Of a DNA stretch of 64,000 nt, positions 18,278 through 27,791 are shown one piece after another. Below the pieces are notes generated by a model. That model was not told where the DNA came from, ran no database searches, and saw only the letters and a list, made by a program, of their open reading frames with translations. Origin of the DNA: an uncultured Erysipelotrichaceae bacterium (GTDB lineage: Bacteria > Bacillota_I > Bacilli_A > Erysipelotrichales > Erysipelotrichaceae); assembly GCA_944326795.1 (NCBI GenBank), contig CALVFJ010000002.1, positions 1 through 64,000 on the forward strand, given 5' to 3'. The stretch's first letter is position 1. Each line of letters starts with the position of its first letter. The translations under genes and the position numbers were made by a program.

Positions 18278-18305
18278 TTGACACTATTGATTATTGTGAT
18301 ATTAT
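18278..18305 (+). promoter_or_regulatory. Strong promoter of rpsP
   Basis: A consensus TTGACA (18278-18283), 16-nt spacing and TATTAT (18300-18305) with an extended TG at 18297-18298. It is the best match to a sigma-A promoter in the window, as fits a ribosomal protein operon. Confidence 0.82.
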
Positions 18306-18333
18306 ATTGGAGTGAAAATTAGGAGGAAGAAAA

Positions 18334-18606
18334 ATGGCAGTTAAATTACGTTTAAAAAGAATGGGTGCAAAGAAGGCTCCTTTTTATAGAATAGTTGCAG
18401 CAGACTCTAGATTTCCTAGAGATGGCCGTTCAATCGAAACGATCGGTTCATACAATCCAACAACTAACCCTGCTACGATCATCTTAGATCAAGAATTAGC
18501 GCTTAAATGGTTAAGAAATGGTGCTCAGCCTTCAGATACTGTTCGTAATATCTTATCTTCGCAAGGCGTTATGAAAGCTTTCCACGAAGAAAAGCATAGT
18601 AAATAG
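18334..18606 (+). CDS. rpsP: 30S ribosomal protein S16
   Basis: A 90-residue small-subunit protein starting [20 protein letters not shown], the family hallmark, followed by [17 protein letters not shown]. It binds 16S rRNA and is needed for 30S assembly. AGGAGGA precedes the ATG. It heads the rpsP-khpA-rimM-trmD unit, the usual arrangement in Firmicutes. Codon use is strongly biased, as in other ribosomal genes. Confidence 0.98.
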   Translation: MAVKLRLKRMGAKKAPFYRIVAADSRFPRDGRSIETIGSYNPTTNPATIILDQELALKWLRNGAQPSDTVRNILSSQGVMKAFHEEKHSK

Positions 18607-18608
18607 TT

Positions 18609-18857
18609 ATGGTAGAATTAGAAAAGGTCTTAAAGAATCTTTGTCAGCCAATGTGCGCTAATCCTGAAGCTTTGGATGTTAGGGTCATGCCTAGTTTGAA
18701 TGAAAACGAGATCCTGCTTTATGTTTACGCAAAAGATGAAGATGTTGCCAAGCTGATCGGCAAGCAAGGCGTGATGGCTAATAGCCTGCGTCAGATGATG
18801 GCGGTAGCTTCGTTAGAAGATCACAAACGCATCGTTATTAAGTTTGAGACGATATAG
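18609..18857 (+). CDS. khpA: KH-domain RNA-binding protein KhpA
   Basis: An 82-residue single KH-domain protein (YlqC family). The GxxG loop is IGKQG near residue 55. KhpA forms a complex with KhpB/Jag, binds RNA and affects cell elongation or division in related bacteria. The start is only 2 nt after the rpsP stop with no clear ribosome site, so translation is probably coupled to rpsP. A small hairpin with a T tract begins at its stop codon. Confidence 0.93.
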   Translation: MVELEKVLKNLCQPMCANPEALDVRVMPSLNENEILLYVYAKDEDVAKLIGKQGVMANSLRQMMAVASLEDHKRIVIKFETI

Positions 18858-18881
18858 GATGTTTTCATACATCCTTTTTTT
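18856..18881 (+). terminator. Hairpin with T tract between khpA and rimM
   Basis: AGGATGT / ACATCCT stem with a 6-nt loop and T7. It lies inside what is usually one operon and starts at the khpA stop codon, so it may reduce rather than stop transcription into rimM-trmD. This would fit the lower need for these enzymes relative to S16. Confidence 0.7.
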
Positions 18882-18894
18882 CTAGGAGAAAGAC

Positions 18895-19401
18895 ATGGAA
18901 TATATCAAAGTTGGGATGATCATCAATACTTTTGGGATCAAAGGGGAATTGAAGATCAAAAGTTTTACAGATTTTGAGGAAGAACGATTTGCTGCTGGGA
19001 AAATGGTTTATATCTTAAAAGATGGCAATTATCTTCCTTTTACCATTGCTTCGAATCGTTATCATAAACAGCATATCCTTATAGCATTAGAAAAAATGGC
19101 TGATATCAACTTAGTTGAAAAATATAAAGGTTGTGAATTATATGCCGATGCCAAGAGCCTGCATCAGTTAGCTGATGGTGAATATTATTTTTTCGAACTT
19201 AAGGATCTGATGGTATATGATATGAACAATCAGCAAATAGGTAAGGTCTTGCAGGTCGAAGAAGGTTTAGCCCATAACAATCTAAGGATCGAGCTAAATA
19301 ATGGTAAAAAATGTTTGGTACCATATGTCAAAGCGTTTATTCATAAGGTTGATCTTGAGCAACAAAAGATCTGGATCAAAACGATCGAGGGACTGCTATG
19401 A
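18895..19401 (+). CDS. rimM: Ribosome maturation factor RimM
   Basis: A 168-residue 30S assembly factor that helps 16S 3'-domain maturation around S19. The N-terminal RimM domain begins IKVGMIINTFGIKGELKIKS, and the C-terminal PRC barrel includes GLAHNNLRIE and the closing VPYVKAFI. CTAGGAGAAAG precedes the ATG. It overlaps trmD by 4 nt. A conventional member with no unusual features. Confidence 0.96.
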   Translation: MEYIKVGMIINTFGIKGELKIKSFTDFEEERFAAGKMVYILKDGNYLPFTIASNRYHKQHILIALEKMADINLVEKYKGCELYADAKSLHQLADGEYYFFELKDLMVYDMNNQQIGKVLQVEEGLAHNNLRIELNNGKKCLVPYVKAFIHKVDLEQQKIWIKTIEGLL

Positions 19402-20120
19402 AGATCAGCATCATGACCTTGTTTCCTGCGATGTTTGAAGGTTTTTGCAATACTTCGATCATCAAAAGGGCGCAAGAAAAATGTTTGGTCGATATCGAAT
19501 GTGTCGATATGCGTGATTTTGCTTTGGATCGTTTCAAACACGTTGATGATACGCCTTATGGTGGAGGAAGCGGCATGATCTTGAAATGCCAGGTTGTCAT
19601 CGATTGTTTGAATAGCATCCGTACTCCGCAATCACATGTGGTCTTGACCGCGCCGGTTGGCAAGATCTTTAAACAGGCTAAAGCGCATGAATTTAAAAAG
19701 TATGAGCATCTTATCATCATCTGTGGCCATTATGAAGGAATCGATGCACGAGTATATGACTATGTCGATGAATTGATCAGTATCGGTGATTATGTGCTGA
19801 CTGGCGGGGAATTGGCGGCGATGGTCATGGCTGATGCGACGATACGCTTGCTTAAAGGTAGCATCGATGAGCAATCAAGCGCAGATGAATCGTTTGAAAA
19901 TGGGCTTTTAGAATACCCACAATATACCAAACCTAGTGTTTATGATGGCAAAAAAGTTCCCGAGGTCTTGCTTAGCGGACATCATAAGAATATCGAAGAA
20001 TATCGGATGCGGATGTCTTTGAAAACAACTTGGGAAAATCGTCCTGATCTTTTGGAAAAGATCGAACTGAGCCCCAAGCAGCAAGCGCTTTTGGCTCAGA
20101 TCAAAGAAAAAAATAAGTAA
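19398..20120 (+). CDS. trmD: tRNA (guanine37-N1)-methyltransferase TrmD
   Basis: The essential SAM-dependent enzyme that makes m1G37 in tRNAs to stop +1 frameshifting. The 240-residue protein has the trefoil-knot SAM site GHYEGIDARV and the ISIGDYVLTGGELA segment, plus the substrate loop PYGGGSGM. It is coupled to rimM by a 4-nt overlap. No terminator follows; the next gene, rplS, has its own promoter and a long leader. Confidence 0.97.
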   Translation: MKISIMTLFPAMFEGFCNTSIIKRAQEKCLVDIECVDMRDFALDRFKHVDDTPYGGGSGMILKCQVVIDCLNSIRTPQSHVVLTAPVGKIFKQAKAHEFKKYEHLIIICGHYEGIDARVYDYVDELISIGDYVLTGGELAAMVMADATIRLLKGSIDEQSSADESFENGLLEYPQYTKPSVYDGKKVPEVLLSGHHKNIEEYRMRMSLKTTWENRPDLLEKIELSPKQQALLAQIKEKNK

Positions 20121-20149
20121 TTGCATTATTTAGCTAAATATGCTATCAT
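20121..20149 (+). promoter_or_regulatory. Promoter of rplS
   Basis: TTGCAT at 20121-20126, 17-nt spacing, TATCAT at 20144-20149 with an extended TG at 20141-20142. The -35 abuts the trmD stop codon. Confidence 0.7.
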
Positions 20150-20237
20150 ATCAAAGCACGTTATGGTGCAATATTTGTTCCGCTGATCATGAAATGATGA
20201 ATGAGCATAATTATTGATAGAAAAAGGAGAATAGAAG
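20150..20237 (+). promoter_or_regulatory. Candidate L19 leader (autoregulatory 5' UTR of rplS)
   Basis: About 80 untranslated nt lie between the promoter and the L19 start. Two short hairpins are visible: GCAC/GTGC at 20156-20169 and ATCAT-GAA-ATGAT at 20186-20198. Firmicute rplS genes often carry a structured L19 leader (Rfam family L19_leader). I infer membership from position and length only; a covariance search would decide. Confidence 0.45.
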
Positions 20238-20582
20238 ATGAACTTAAATTTAGTAAATGAAATCACTAAAGATCAACTTCGTAATGACATTCCTGATTTC
20301 AGACCAGGATGCACCGTTAAAGTTGACGTAAGAATCAAAGAAGGCGACAAATCTCGTATCCAGGTTTTCGAAGGCTTGGTAATTTCTAGAAAAGGTAAAG
20401 GAATCGGTGAAACATTTACCGTTAGAAAACAATCTAATGGTGTAGGTGTCGAAAGAACATTCCCTGTTCATTCACCAATCATCGAAAAGATTACCGTATT
20501 AAGAGTTGGTAAAGTTAGAAGAGCTAAGTTGTTCTATTTACGCGGCTTATCTGGTAAAGCTTCAAGAATCAAGGAGAAATAA
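20238..20582 (+). CDS. rplS: 50S ribosomal protein L19
   Basis: A 114-residue large-subunit protein at the 30S-50S interface. Family stretches include [13 protein letters not shown], the central [16 protein letters not shown] and the C-terminal [21 protein letters not shown] precedes the ATG. It is transcribed from its own promoter, and a terminator starts at the stop codon. Codons are biased as in other ribosomal genes. Confidence 0.98.
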   Translation: MNLNLVNEITKDQLRNDIPDFRPGCTVKVDVRIKEGDKSRIQVFEGLVISRKGKGIGETFTVRKQSNGVGVERTFPVHSPIIEKITVLRVGKVRRAKLFYLRGLSGKASRIKEK

Positions 20583-20605
20583 AAAGTCGAGTAATCGACT
20601 TTTTT
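20583..20605 (+). terminator. Terminator after rplS
   Basis: AAAGTCGA / TCGACTTT stem with a GTAA tetraloop and a T run. Confidence 0.88.
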
Positions 20606-20618
20606 GTTTATTTAGCTT

Positions 20619-21143
20619 ATGAAAAATACATTTAAAGATATTGCTTTGGATTTTCTTAAGACCTTGCTGATAAGCTTGATCGTGGTTTATGTGCTGACGC
20701 GTTTGATCGTTAGACCGATCAGCGTAAATGGTAGTTCGATGTATCCGACCTTAAAAGATAAAGATTTTGGTATTGCTAGTGTTTATAAGACCTTCATCAA
20801 TGATGTTAAGCGAGGGGATATCGTGATCATTTATCTCGAGTCGCAAGAATATATCATTAAACGTGTAATTGGTATGCCAAATGAAACGGTGGCTTGCGAG
20901 AATGGGGTAGTGACGATCAATGGCGAAGCATTGGACGAAAGCTATCTAGATGCTGATTATGTGGCAACATTTGACGTATTTACAGAAGATTTTGGACCAA
21001 TTACCTTAGGTAGCGATGAATTTTTCGTTATGGGGGATAATCGTCCTAATTCGAAAGATTCACGTTATTATGGTCCTTTTAAATATGATGATATCAAGGG
21101 GGTCGTTGATGTTATGCTTTGGCCTTTTAAGGTGATGGACTAA
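20619..21143 (+). CDS. lepB: Signal peptidase I
   Basis: A 174-residue type I signal peptidase anchored by one N-terminal membrane helix (about residues 10-30). The Ser-Lys dyad is S40 (NGSSMYPT) and K81 (YIIKRVIGMPNE). The later box MGDNRPNSKDSR is also present. It removes signal peptides of exported proteins on the outer face. The start lies 14 nt after the rplS terminator and has no recognisable ribosome site, so initiation may be inefficient or the annotated start may be imprecise. It overlaps rbgA by 1 nt (TAATG). Confidence 0.95.
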   Translation: MKNTFKDIALDFLKTLLISLIVVYVLTRLIVRPISVNGSSMYPTLKDKDFGIASVYKTFINDVKRGDIVIIYLESQEYIIKRVIGMPNETVACENGVVTINGEALDESYLDADYVATFDVFTEDFGPITLGSDEFFVMGDNRPNSKDSRYYGPFKYDDIKGVVDVMLWPFKVMD

Positions 21144-21988
21144 TGGCTGATATTCAGTGGTTCCCTGGGCATATGAACAAGGCGCGGCGCTTGATGGAAG
21201 AGTCGCTGAAACTTGTTGATATGGTGATCGAGATTCGTGATGCTCGTATACCGTATGCTAGCGCTAATCCTTTGTTAGATCGTTTGATCAATAATAAACC
21301 GCGTTTGATCGTTTTATCAAAAAAAGACCAGGCTGATCCAGAGCAAACTAAGGCATGGGTTGCTTATCTAACAAAAGAAAATACTAGCTGCGTTGCTATC
21401 GATAGCTTGCACGATAATATAAAAAAAGTGATAATTGATGATTGCCGCAAGATCATGGCACAAAAAATAGCTCGCATGAAAGCTAAAGGCATGAAACCAC
21501 GAGCCATCAGAGCGATGGTCGTAGGTATCCCAAATGTGGGCAAAAGTACCTTGATCAATGCAATTGCGAAAAAAAAGATCGCTAAGGTTGCAAATAAGCC
21601 AGGAGTTACCCAAGCATTGCAATGGATGCGCTTGGATAAAGATATCGAATTGTTAGATACGCCAGGCGTTTTATGGCCTAAATTCGATGATCAGGAAGTT
21701 GCTTTGAGCTTAGCTTTATGCAAGGCTATCAAGGATGAGGTGGTCAATATGGAAGATATCGCAATCTTTGCGTTGCGTAAGATGATTGCATATTATCCAG
21801 ATCGTCTTTGCCAACAATATGATTTAGATCTTAAAGATGATCTGTATGCGATGTTTGTCCAGATCGCGCAAAAACAAAAACTGCTTAAGGCCAATGGTGA
21901 AGCTGATGAGGAAAGAGCATACCGGTTTTTCGTTGAGCAAATTCGCCAGGATAAATTTGGAGGCTTGACATGGGAAAGAGTCGCCTAG
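21143..21988 (+). CDS. rbgA: Ribosome biogenesis GTPase RbgA (YlqF)
   Basis: A circularly permuted GTPase for late 50S assembly (recruitment of L16 and others). In 281 residues the order is G4 (SKKDQAD, about 60), G1 (GIPNVGKS, 128-135) and G3 (DTPG, about 171), followed by the ANTAR-like C-terminal helices. The opening QWFPGHMNKA is the family signature. The start overlaps the lepB stop by 1 nt, and the end overlaps rnhB by 19 nt. Confidence 0.96.
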   Translation: MADIQWFPGHMNKARRLMEESLKLVDMVIEIRDARIPYASANPLLDRLINNKPRLIVLSKKDQADPEQTKAWVAYLTKENTSCVAIDSLHDNIKKVIIDDCRKIMAQKIARMKAKGMKPRAIRAMVVGIPNVGKSTLINAIAKKKIAKVANKPGVTQALQWMRLDKDIELLDTPGVLWPKFDDQEVALSLALCKAIKDEVVNMEDIAIFALRKMIAYYPDRLCQQYDLDLKDDLYAMFVQIAQKQKLLKANGEADEERAYRFFVEQIRQDKFGGLTWERVA

Positions 21989-22599
21989 CTCATACAACGG
22001 CAAATGAGTATGAAAAAAAATATTACCCTGCTTTGGTCATGGGCATTGATGAGGCCGGCCGTGGCCCTATTGCGGGACCATTGGTGGTAGCTGGGGTCAT
22101 ATTTCCTGCTGGTTATCATCATGATATGATCTATGATTCTAAAAAATTAAGTGCTAAAAAGCGTGAGGCTATGTATGATGTCATCATCAAGGATGCTTTG
22201 GGTTATAAGATCGAGATCGTTGATGAAAGAACCATCGATCATTTAAACATCTATCAAGCTACCAAACAGACGATGCTAAAAATAGCGCAGTATTTGCCAG
22301 CAGATATTGTTTTGACCGATGCGATGCCATTGGAAAATTGCAAAAAAAAGGTTGAAGCTATCATCAAAGGTGATCAAAAAAGCGTTAATATTGCTGCTGC
22401 AAGCATCTTAGCTAAAGTTACTCGTGATCGTTTGATGATGAACTATGATAAGCAATATCCTGAATATGGTTTTGCTTGTCATAAAGGTTATCCTACCAAA
22501 CAGCACCTGGAAGCATTAGAAAAATATGGAGCGTGTCCGATCCATCGTCATTCATATGGACCGGTATATCGCTTGGATCAAATGAAGTTAGATATTTAG
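21970..22599 (+). CDS. rnhB: Ribonuclease HII
   Basis: A 209-residue enzyme that removes ribonucleotides and RNA primers from RNA:DNA hybrids. The active-site opening is GIDEAGRGP with D27-E28, followed by the later acidic residue in LTDAMPL and the GDQKSVNIAAASILAKVTRD block. The rbgA-rnhB order is the usual one. The ATG lies within the end of rbgA. Confidence 0.96.
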   Translation: MGKSRLAHTTANEYEKKYYPALVMGIDEAGRGPIAGPLVVAGVIFPAGYHHDMIYDSKKLSAKKREAMYDVIIKDALGYKIEIVDERTIDHLNIYQATKQTMLKIAQYLPADIVLTDAMPLENCKKKVEAIIKGDQKSVNIAAASILAKVTRDRLMMNYDKQYPEYGFACHKGYPTKQHLEALEKYGACPIHRHSYGPVYRLDQMKLDI

Positions 22600-22641
22600 G
22601 ATATTTAACTTTTTTTGTTTTATTACATAGGGGGTGTTAAA

Positions 22642-23394
22642 ATGAAAAATAGCCGCTATGTAGCAAATCTTAGCTATCATTATCATGGCGATTGGCGCAG
22701 GATCGCTAAGGCCATCAAAGATAACGAAGATGTAGCTGAACATGATATCAAAGAAAATTATCTTACGATCTTTGATGAAAAATATCCACAAGCTTTTCGA
22801 AACTTGCGTTATCCGCCTTGGGTCATATTCTATCAAGGAGATCTAAGCCTATTGCAAAAACCTTTGATGTCGATCGTTGGTTCAAGGGTCATCGATGCAT
22901 ATGCTTATGAAATGACGGTATGGTGCGCCAGTGCTTTGGCCCAACAGTCTTGCTTGGTTTCGGGACTGGCATGTGGCGTCGATGCCTTGGTTCATGAAAC
23001 CGGCTTAAAATATAACAAGACGATTGGAATCATCGGCAGCGGGATGGATCATTGTTATCCAGCTGAGAATGCTTTTTTATATGCTCGCATGAAAAGGGAA
23101 GGCTTGATCATCAGTGAATATCCGCATGAGGTAAAAGTTGCCAAACATCATTTTCCTTGGCGTAATCGATTGATCGCAGCCTTAGGAAAAAGCCTGTATG
23201 TGACAGCAGCTAAGATCAAAAGCGGTACGATGCATACGGTTAATGAAGCTTTGGAACTAGGCAAAGATGTTTATTGTATTCCATACCCATTAAATGATGA
23301 ATTAGGGCAGGGATGTAATTTATTGATCCAGCAAGGAGCTAATATCATCATTAAAGATGAGCTTGATGCATTTTTTGCTTGCAAGTTTAAATAA
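22642..23394 (+). CDS. dprA: DNA processing protein DprA (Smf)
   Basis: A RecA loader on incoming single-stranded DNA in transformation; widely kept even in bacteria not known to be competent. About 250 residues with the Rossmann-like core: IVGSRVID, SGLACGVDALVHE and GSGMDHCYPAEN. It lacks the extra SAM and winged-helix domains of longer homologues. The ATG at 22642 is chosen because GGGGGTG lies just upstream; an in-frame ATG 27 nt earlier has no ribosome site. It lies between rnhB and topA as in many Firmicutes. Confidence 0.94.
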   Translation: MKNSRYVANLSYHYHGDWRRIAKAIKDNEDVAEHDIKENYLTIFDEKYPQAFRNLRYPPWVIFYQGDLSLLQKPLMSIVGSRVIDAYAYEMTVWCASALAQQSCLVSGLACGVDALVHETGLKYNKTIGIIGSGMDHCYPAENAFLYARMKREGLIISEYPHEVKVAKHHFPWRNRLIAALGKSLYVTAAKIKSGTMHTVNEALELGKDVYCIPYPLNDELGQGCNLLIQQGANIIIKDELDAFFACKFK

Positions 23395-23432
23395 ATTAAG
23401 TTATTGTAATCAACAATGAAAGGATGATAAGG

Positions 23433-25463
23433 ATGAAGAACTTAGTAATTGTAGAATCACCTTCAAAATCAAAAACGATTGAAAAGTACCTAGGCAAAGA
23501 CTATGAGGTCGTATCCAGCAAAGGGCATATCCGTGATCTAGCTACCAAAGGCAAGGATGGCTTAGGTATTGATGTAGAAAATAACTTTACGCCGACCTAC
23601 GTTATCGCCAAGGGCAAAAAAGATGTCGTAAATGACCTGAAAAAACATGTTGCGGCTTGTGATAAAGTATATCTGGCAACTGACCCGGACCGGGAAGGAG
23701 AAGCCATCAGTTGGCATCTAGCCAATGAGCTTGATCAGGATATCGATGCTGTCAATCGGGTCGTTTTCAATGAGATCACGCATGATGCGGTCATCGAGGC
23801 TTTTAAACATCCTCGTAAGATCGATATCAATTTGGTCAAGTCTCAGGAAACTCGCCGAATGTTAGATCGTATCATCGGCTTTAAGCTTTCTAAGCTGTTA
23901 AAAAATAAGATCAAAAGCAAATCAGCTGGCAGGGTACAATCCGTAGCTTTAAAGCTGATCGTCGAAAAAGAAAAAGAGATCAGAGCGTTTGTTCCTGAAG
24001 AATATTGGACCATCGATGCGTTGTTTAAGGAAGATGGCAAAGAATTCAAGGCTTCTTTAAGCAAGATCGATGATGAAAAAGCAAAGATATCATCAAAAGA
24101 GGAAGCAGATAAGATCTTAAAGGAACTTGATGGGCCGTTTATCTTAAGCAGCATCAAAAAACAAGTGCGTAAGAAAGATCCTAAGCTACCATTTATTACT
24201 TCTACCATGCAGCAAGAAGCTTCGACCAAGCTAGGATTTAGCGCTAAAAAGACGATGAGCGTAGCTCAGCGCTTATATGAAGGCGTAGAATTGGCGAATG
24301 GCTTTGAAGGTATCATTACCTATATGCGTACCGATAGCACGCGCTTATCGAATGTTTTTATTGCTAGTGCTAAAGATCATATTGCCAAAGAGTATGGCAG
24401 TGAGTATGTAGGTTTTTATAAAGTGAAAAATGATGCTTCAAGCCAGGATGCTCATGAAGCGATACGTCCAGCCAATCTGGCCAATCATCCGGATAAGATC
24501 AAGCAATATCTGACCAATGATGAATATAAATTATATAAGCTGATCTATGCTAGGGCCTTAGCGAGCTTGATGGCTAGTGCCAAGCTAAATACCATAACTT
24601 ATAATTTGATCCAAAAAGATTATGAGTTTGTGGCAAATGGCTCGCAATTAGCTTTTGATGGTTATTTAAAGGTCTATGCTGATTATGAAACGACCAAGGA
24701 TGTCTTGTTGCCAGAACTTGTCCAAGATCAAGCTTATGATGCGGTTAATGTTCTATCAGATCAACATTTTACGGAACCGCCTTTGCGTTATTCTGAAGCG
24801 CGTTTGATCAAGGAGATGGAAGAACTAGGAATTGGCCGTCCATCTACTTATTCCACGATCATCGATACGATCCAAGCTCGTGGCTATGTGGAATTGAAAA
24901 AGCCTACGGCTTCAGCTAAGACCAAGGTCTTCTTTCCAACTGAACAAGGAGAATTGACTACCGCTAAATTAGATGAATTTTTCTCTAGCATCATCAATGT
25001 GCAATATACGGCACAAATGGAAGATGAACTAGACCTGATTGCCGAAGGTAAGGAAGATAACATCGCGGCTTTGCAGACTTTCTGGGCTAAATTTGATCCT
25101 TTGGTAAACGATGCTTATGAAAAGATGGAAAAGATCAAACCAGAAGAAGTTGGTGAGAAGTGTCCAGAATGTGGCAATGAGCTGGTATATCGCAATGGGC
25201 GTTATGGCCGTTTTATATCTTGTAGCAATTTTCCAACCTGCAAATATACGCGTAAGATCGAGATCGATAAACCTAAAGCAGTAGCTGAACCTACTGGCAA
25301 GATGTGTCCTAAATGCGGCAGCGAGCTTTTGAAACGCAAATCACGCTTTAATACTTTTTTCTTAGGTTGTTCTGCTTATCCAAAATGTCAGTATATGGAA
25401 ACATTGGATGGCGTAACGATCGAGCCTAAGAAGAAAACAACTAAAAAAAGAGGTAAAAAATAA
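23433..25463 (+). CDS. topA: DNA topoisomerase I
   Basis: A type IA topoisomerase that relaxes negative supercoils. From the chosen start it has 676 residues: a Toprim domain ([20 protein letters not shown], with the DPDREGE acidic motif), the active tyrosine Y297 in TYMRTDS, and two C-terminal four-cysteine zinc ribbons (CPEC...C and CPKC...C), ending in a Lys/Arg-rich tail. An ATG 9 nt upstream in frame sits directly on the AAAGG ribosome site, so the ATG at 23433 is preferred. The stop overlaps trmFO by 1 nt. Confidence 0.97.
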   Translation: MKNLVIVESPSKSKTIEKYLGKDYEVVSSKGHIRDLATKGKDGLGIDVENNFTPTYVIAKGKKDVVNDLKKHVAACDKVYLATDPDREGEAISWHLANELDQDIDAVNRVVFNEITHDAVIEAFKHPRKIDINLVKSQETRRMLDRIIGFKLSKLLKNKIKSKSAGRVQSVALKLIVEKEKEIRAFVPEEYWTIDALFKEDGKEFKASLSKIDDEKAKISSKEEADKILKELDGPFILSSIKKQVRKKDPKLPFITSTMQQEASTKLGFSAKKTMSVAQRLYEGVELANGFEGIITYMRTDSTRLSNVFIASAKDHIAKEYGSEYVGFYKVKNDASSQDAHEAIRPANLANHPDKIKQYLTNDEYKLYKLIYARALASLMASAKLNTITYNLIQKDYEFVANGSQLAFDGYLKVYADYETTKDVLLPELVQDQAYDAVNVLSDQHFTEPPLRYSEARLIKEMEELGIGRPSTYSTIIDTIQARGYVELKKPTASAKTKVFFPTEQGELTTAKLDEFFSSIINVQYTAQMEDELDLIAEGKEDNIAALQTFWAKFDPLVNDAYEKMEKIKPEEVGEKCPECGNELVYRNGRYGRFISCSNFPTCKYTRKIEIDKPKAVAEPTGKMCPKCGSELLKRKSRFNTFFLGCSAYPKCQYMETLDGVTIEPKKKTTKKRGKK

Positions 25464-26755
25464 TGTACGATGTTACCGTAGTCGGAGCTGGTCTAGCAGG
25501 ATGTGAAGCCAGTTATCAATTAGCGCAAAAAGGTTTTAAGGTTCGTTTGTTGGAAATGAGGCCACAAAAATCCAGTGATGCGCATAAGACCGCCATGTTT
25601 GGAGAATTGGTTTGTTCCAATTCGTTGCGCAGCGATGCCTTGACCAATGCCGTTGGCTTGCTTAAAGCCGAGATGCGCATGCTTGATTCTTTGATCATGA
25701 AAGCGGCTGATGCCAATAAGGTGCCAGCAGGCAGCGCGTTGGCAGTTGATCGCGAAGGTTTTGCTAAGATGATAACCGAAACCATCAAGCAGCATCCAAA
25801 CATTACTGTTGAATGTCAGGAAGTTGATACGATCGTTGATGGTCCTTTGATCATTGCTAGTGGCCCATTGACCAGTGATAAGTTATCGAAAGCTATCAAA
25901 GCTTATCTAAAAGAAGAAGATTTTTATTTCTATGATGCTGCTGCTCCGATCGTTACCAAGGATTCCATTGATTTTTCAAAAGCTTATTATAAATCTCGTT
26001 ATGATAAAGGAGATGCTGATTATATCAATTGCCCAATGACCAAAGAAGAATTTGATCATTTCTATGACGAACTTATCAATGCTAAGGTGCATGAACCTAA
26101 AGAATTTGAAAAAGAAATTTATTTTGAAGGCTGCATGCCTTTTGAAGTAATGGCAAAACGTGGGCGTCAAACTTTGCTTTTTGGACCAATGAAACCAGTT
26201 GGCTTGGAGCATGATGGCATTAAGCCTTATGCGGTCGTGCAGTTGCGCCAAGATAATGCCATCAAGACCTTATATAATATTGTAGGTTTTCAGACCCATT
26301 TAACTTATGGTGAACAAAAAAGGATCATCCAAATGATCCCAGGTTTGGAAAATGCGCAGATCGTTCGTTATGGGGTCATGCATCGCAATACCTATATCAA
26401 TTCTCCAAAATGTTTGAAAGAGACCTATCAATGTCGTTTCCGTGATGATCTTTTCTTTGCCGGACAGCTTACCGGGGTAGAAGGTTATGTGGAAAGTGCA
26501 GGAAGCGGCTTATTGGCGGGGATCAACATGATTCGCTATTTAAATAAGCAAGAGCCATTGATTTTAGGTGATACCTGCATGCTAGGAGCCATGGCTCATT
26601 ATATCTGTCATGCCAATCCAGCTAATTTTCAGCCGATGAATGCTAACTTTGGCATCATGCGACTTGAGCAAAAGGTCAAAAAAGCAGAAAAGAAAGAGGC
26701 TTATGCCAAACAGGCTTTAGAGCAGATCAAAACTAAGGTATGGAAGAATTATTAG
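25463..26755 (+). CDS. trmFO: Folate-dependent tRNA (uracil54-C5)-methyltransferase TrmFO
   Basis: An FAD- and methylenetetrahydrofolate-dependent enzyme that makes m5U54 in the T-loop of tRNA in Gram-positives (formerly Gid). The 430-residue protein has the N-terminal FAD motif GAGLAGCEA, the stretch [11 protein letters not shown] and the later [20 protein letters not shown]. The start overlaps the topA stop by 1 nt, and the end overlaps xerC by 16 nt, a conserved Firmicute arrangement. Confidence 0.97.
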   Translation: MYDVTVVGAGLAGCEASYQLAQKGFKVRLLEMRPQKSSDAHKTAMFGELVCSNSLRSDALTNAVGLLKAEMRMLDSLIMKAADANKVPAGSALAVDREGFAKMITETIKQHPNITVECQEVDTIVDGPLIIASGPLTSDKLSKAIKAYLKEEDFYFYDAAAPIVTKDSIDFSKAYYKSRYDKGDADYINCPMTKEEFDHFYDELINAKVHEPKEFEKEIYFEGCMPFEVMAKRGRQTLLFGPMKPVGLEHDGIKPYAVVQLRQDNAIKTLYNIVGFQTHLTYGEQKRIIQMIPGLENAQIVRYGVMHRNTYINSPKCLKETYQCRFRDDLFFAGQLTGVEGYVESAGSGLLAGINMIRYLNKQEPLILGDTCMLGAMAHYICHANPANFQPMNANFGIMRLEQKVKKAEKKEAYAKQALEQIKTKVWKNY

Positions 26756-27654
26756 CGCAATTTATAAGCTATATCAATTTAGCCAAAAGCGGTTCTGCCG
26801 CAACCAGTGAAGCTTATCATCGCGATATTTCGCGTTTTATCACTTATGTGCAAAGCCAAGGGATCGATGATCTTTCTAAGGTGGATAAGCAATTGATCTT
26901 TAAATACATCATGGTTTTAAGAAGCGGTAAGATCACGGATGGAAAGATTTCTAATACGACCTATAGCCGTAATTTAAGTGCGCTGCGTAGTTTTTTCAAA
27001 TATCTGCAGAAGATCCATAAGGTTGAAGATAATCCTTTCAAACAGTTTAAAAATCCCAAAAGCGATAAGAAGCTGCCAGAGTTTTTGACCTATGATGAGA
27101 TCGATAAGATGTTAAATTGCTTAGATGAAGAAGATCCGCTGCAGCTGCGAAATAAAACCATCATTTCTTTGCTTTATGCTTGTGGTTTACGGTTGGCTGA
27201 GGTAGCCTCGCTGCGATTAGAAGATATCGATCTTAATGAAAGATATGTGCGGGTCATCGGTAAGGGCAACAAGGAACGCTTGGTCCCATTTTATGAGGAA
27301 TGTGGCAGTATCTTGCAGCGTTATCTTATAAATGCTCGGCCGCTATGGCTAAAAAATGACATCCAACAGGTCTTTATCAATCAAAAAGGACGACCGCTAT
27401 CCAATCGTTATATTCAGATCATCGTGGAAGAAACTGGAATAAAAGCTGGGTTAAGCAAAAAGGTTCATCCGCATATGATCCGTCATTCTTTTGCAACTCA
27501 TCTTTTAGATAATGGAGCTGATCTAAGGATCGTTCAAGAGCTTTTAGGTCATGAAAATTTAAGTACGACCCAGATATATACCCATATCACGGTCGATAAA
27601 TTGAAAAATGTTATCCAAAATGCTCATCCAAGAGCTAAAAAGCCTTTATTTTAA
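26740..27654 (+). CDS. xerC: Tyrosine recombinase XerC
   Basis: A 304-residue site-specific recombinase that resolves chromosome dimers at dif with XerD. An N-terminal SAM-like core-binding domain (1-95) is followed by the catalytic domain with R151, H245, R248, H271 and nucleophile Y280 (YTHI). All catalytic residues are intact. It sits in the topA-trmFO-xerC order of Firmicutes, which argues against a phage integrase. The hslV-hslU-codY genes that often follow are absent; rpsB comes next. Confidence 0.95.
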   Translation: MEELLAQFISYINLAKSGSAATSEAYHRDISRFITYVQSQGIDDLSKVDKQLIFKYIMVLRSGKITDGKISNTTYSRNLSALRSFFKYLQKIHKVEDNPFKQFKNPKSDKKLPEFLTYDEIDKMLNCLDEEDPLQLRNKTIISLLYACGLRLAEVASLRLEDIDLNERYVRVIGKGNKERLVPFYEECGSILQRYLINARPLWLKNDIQQVFINQKGRPLSNRYIQIIVEETGIKAGLSKKVHPHMIRHSFATHLLDNGADLRIVQELLGHENLSTTQIYTHITVDKLKNVIQNAHPRAKKPLF

Positions 27655-27673
27655 AGCAAATATATGATATATT
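27645..27673 (+). promoter_or_regulatory. Probable promoter of rpsB-tsf
   Basis: An extended -10 TGATATATT (27665-27673) with TTTATT at 27645-27650 as a -35 at 17-nt spacing. The -35 overlaps the end of xerC. Confidence 0.5.
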
Positions 27674-27679
27674 ATTTGA

Positions 27680-27791
27680 CGGCAAAATGCCTATTACACA
27701 CACTTTGGATTCATTGATTCCGTGCTCATTTGAGTTATCAATGTTGGAAGAGGTGGAGGAAAACAACGGAAAGGAAGGTAAAAAATAAATT
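27680..27791 (+). promoter_or_regulatory. Long untranslated leader of rpsB
   Basis: About 110 nt without a gene, holding short hairpins (GGC-AAAAT-GCC near 27683-27693; CTCA-TT-TGAG near 27724-27733) and purine-rich stretches ahead of the ribosome site. Length and position suit an autoregulatory leader sensing S2, but no named family can be assigned by eye. Confidence 0.4.

Noticed and set aside
26740-27654. Tyrosine recombinase as sign of an integrated element
   Set aside because: It lies in the conserved topA-trmFO-xerC order, overlaps trmFO and has no adjacent attachment site or cargo genes; it is the housekeeping XerC.
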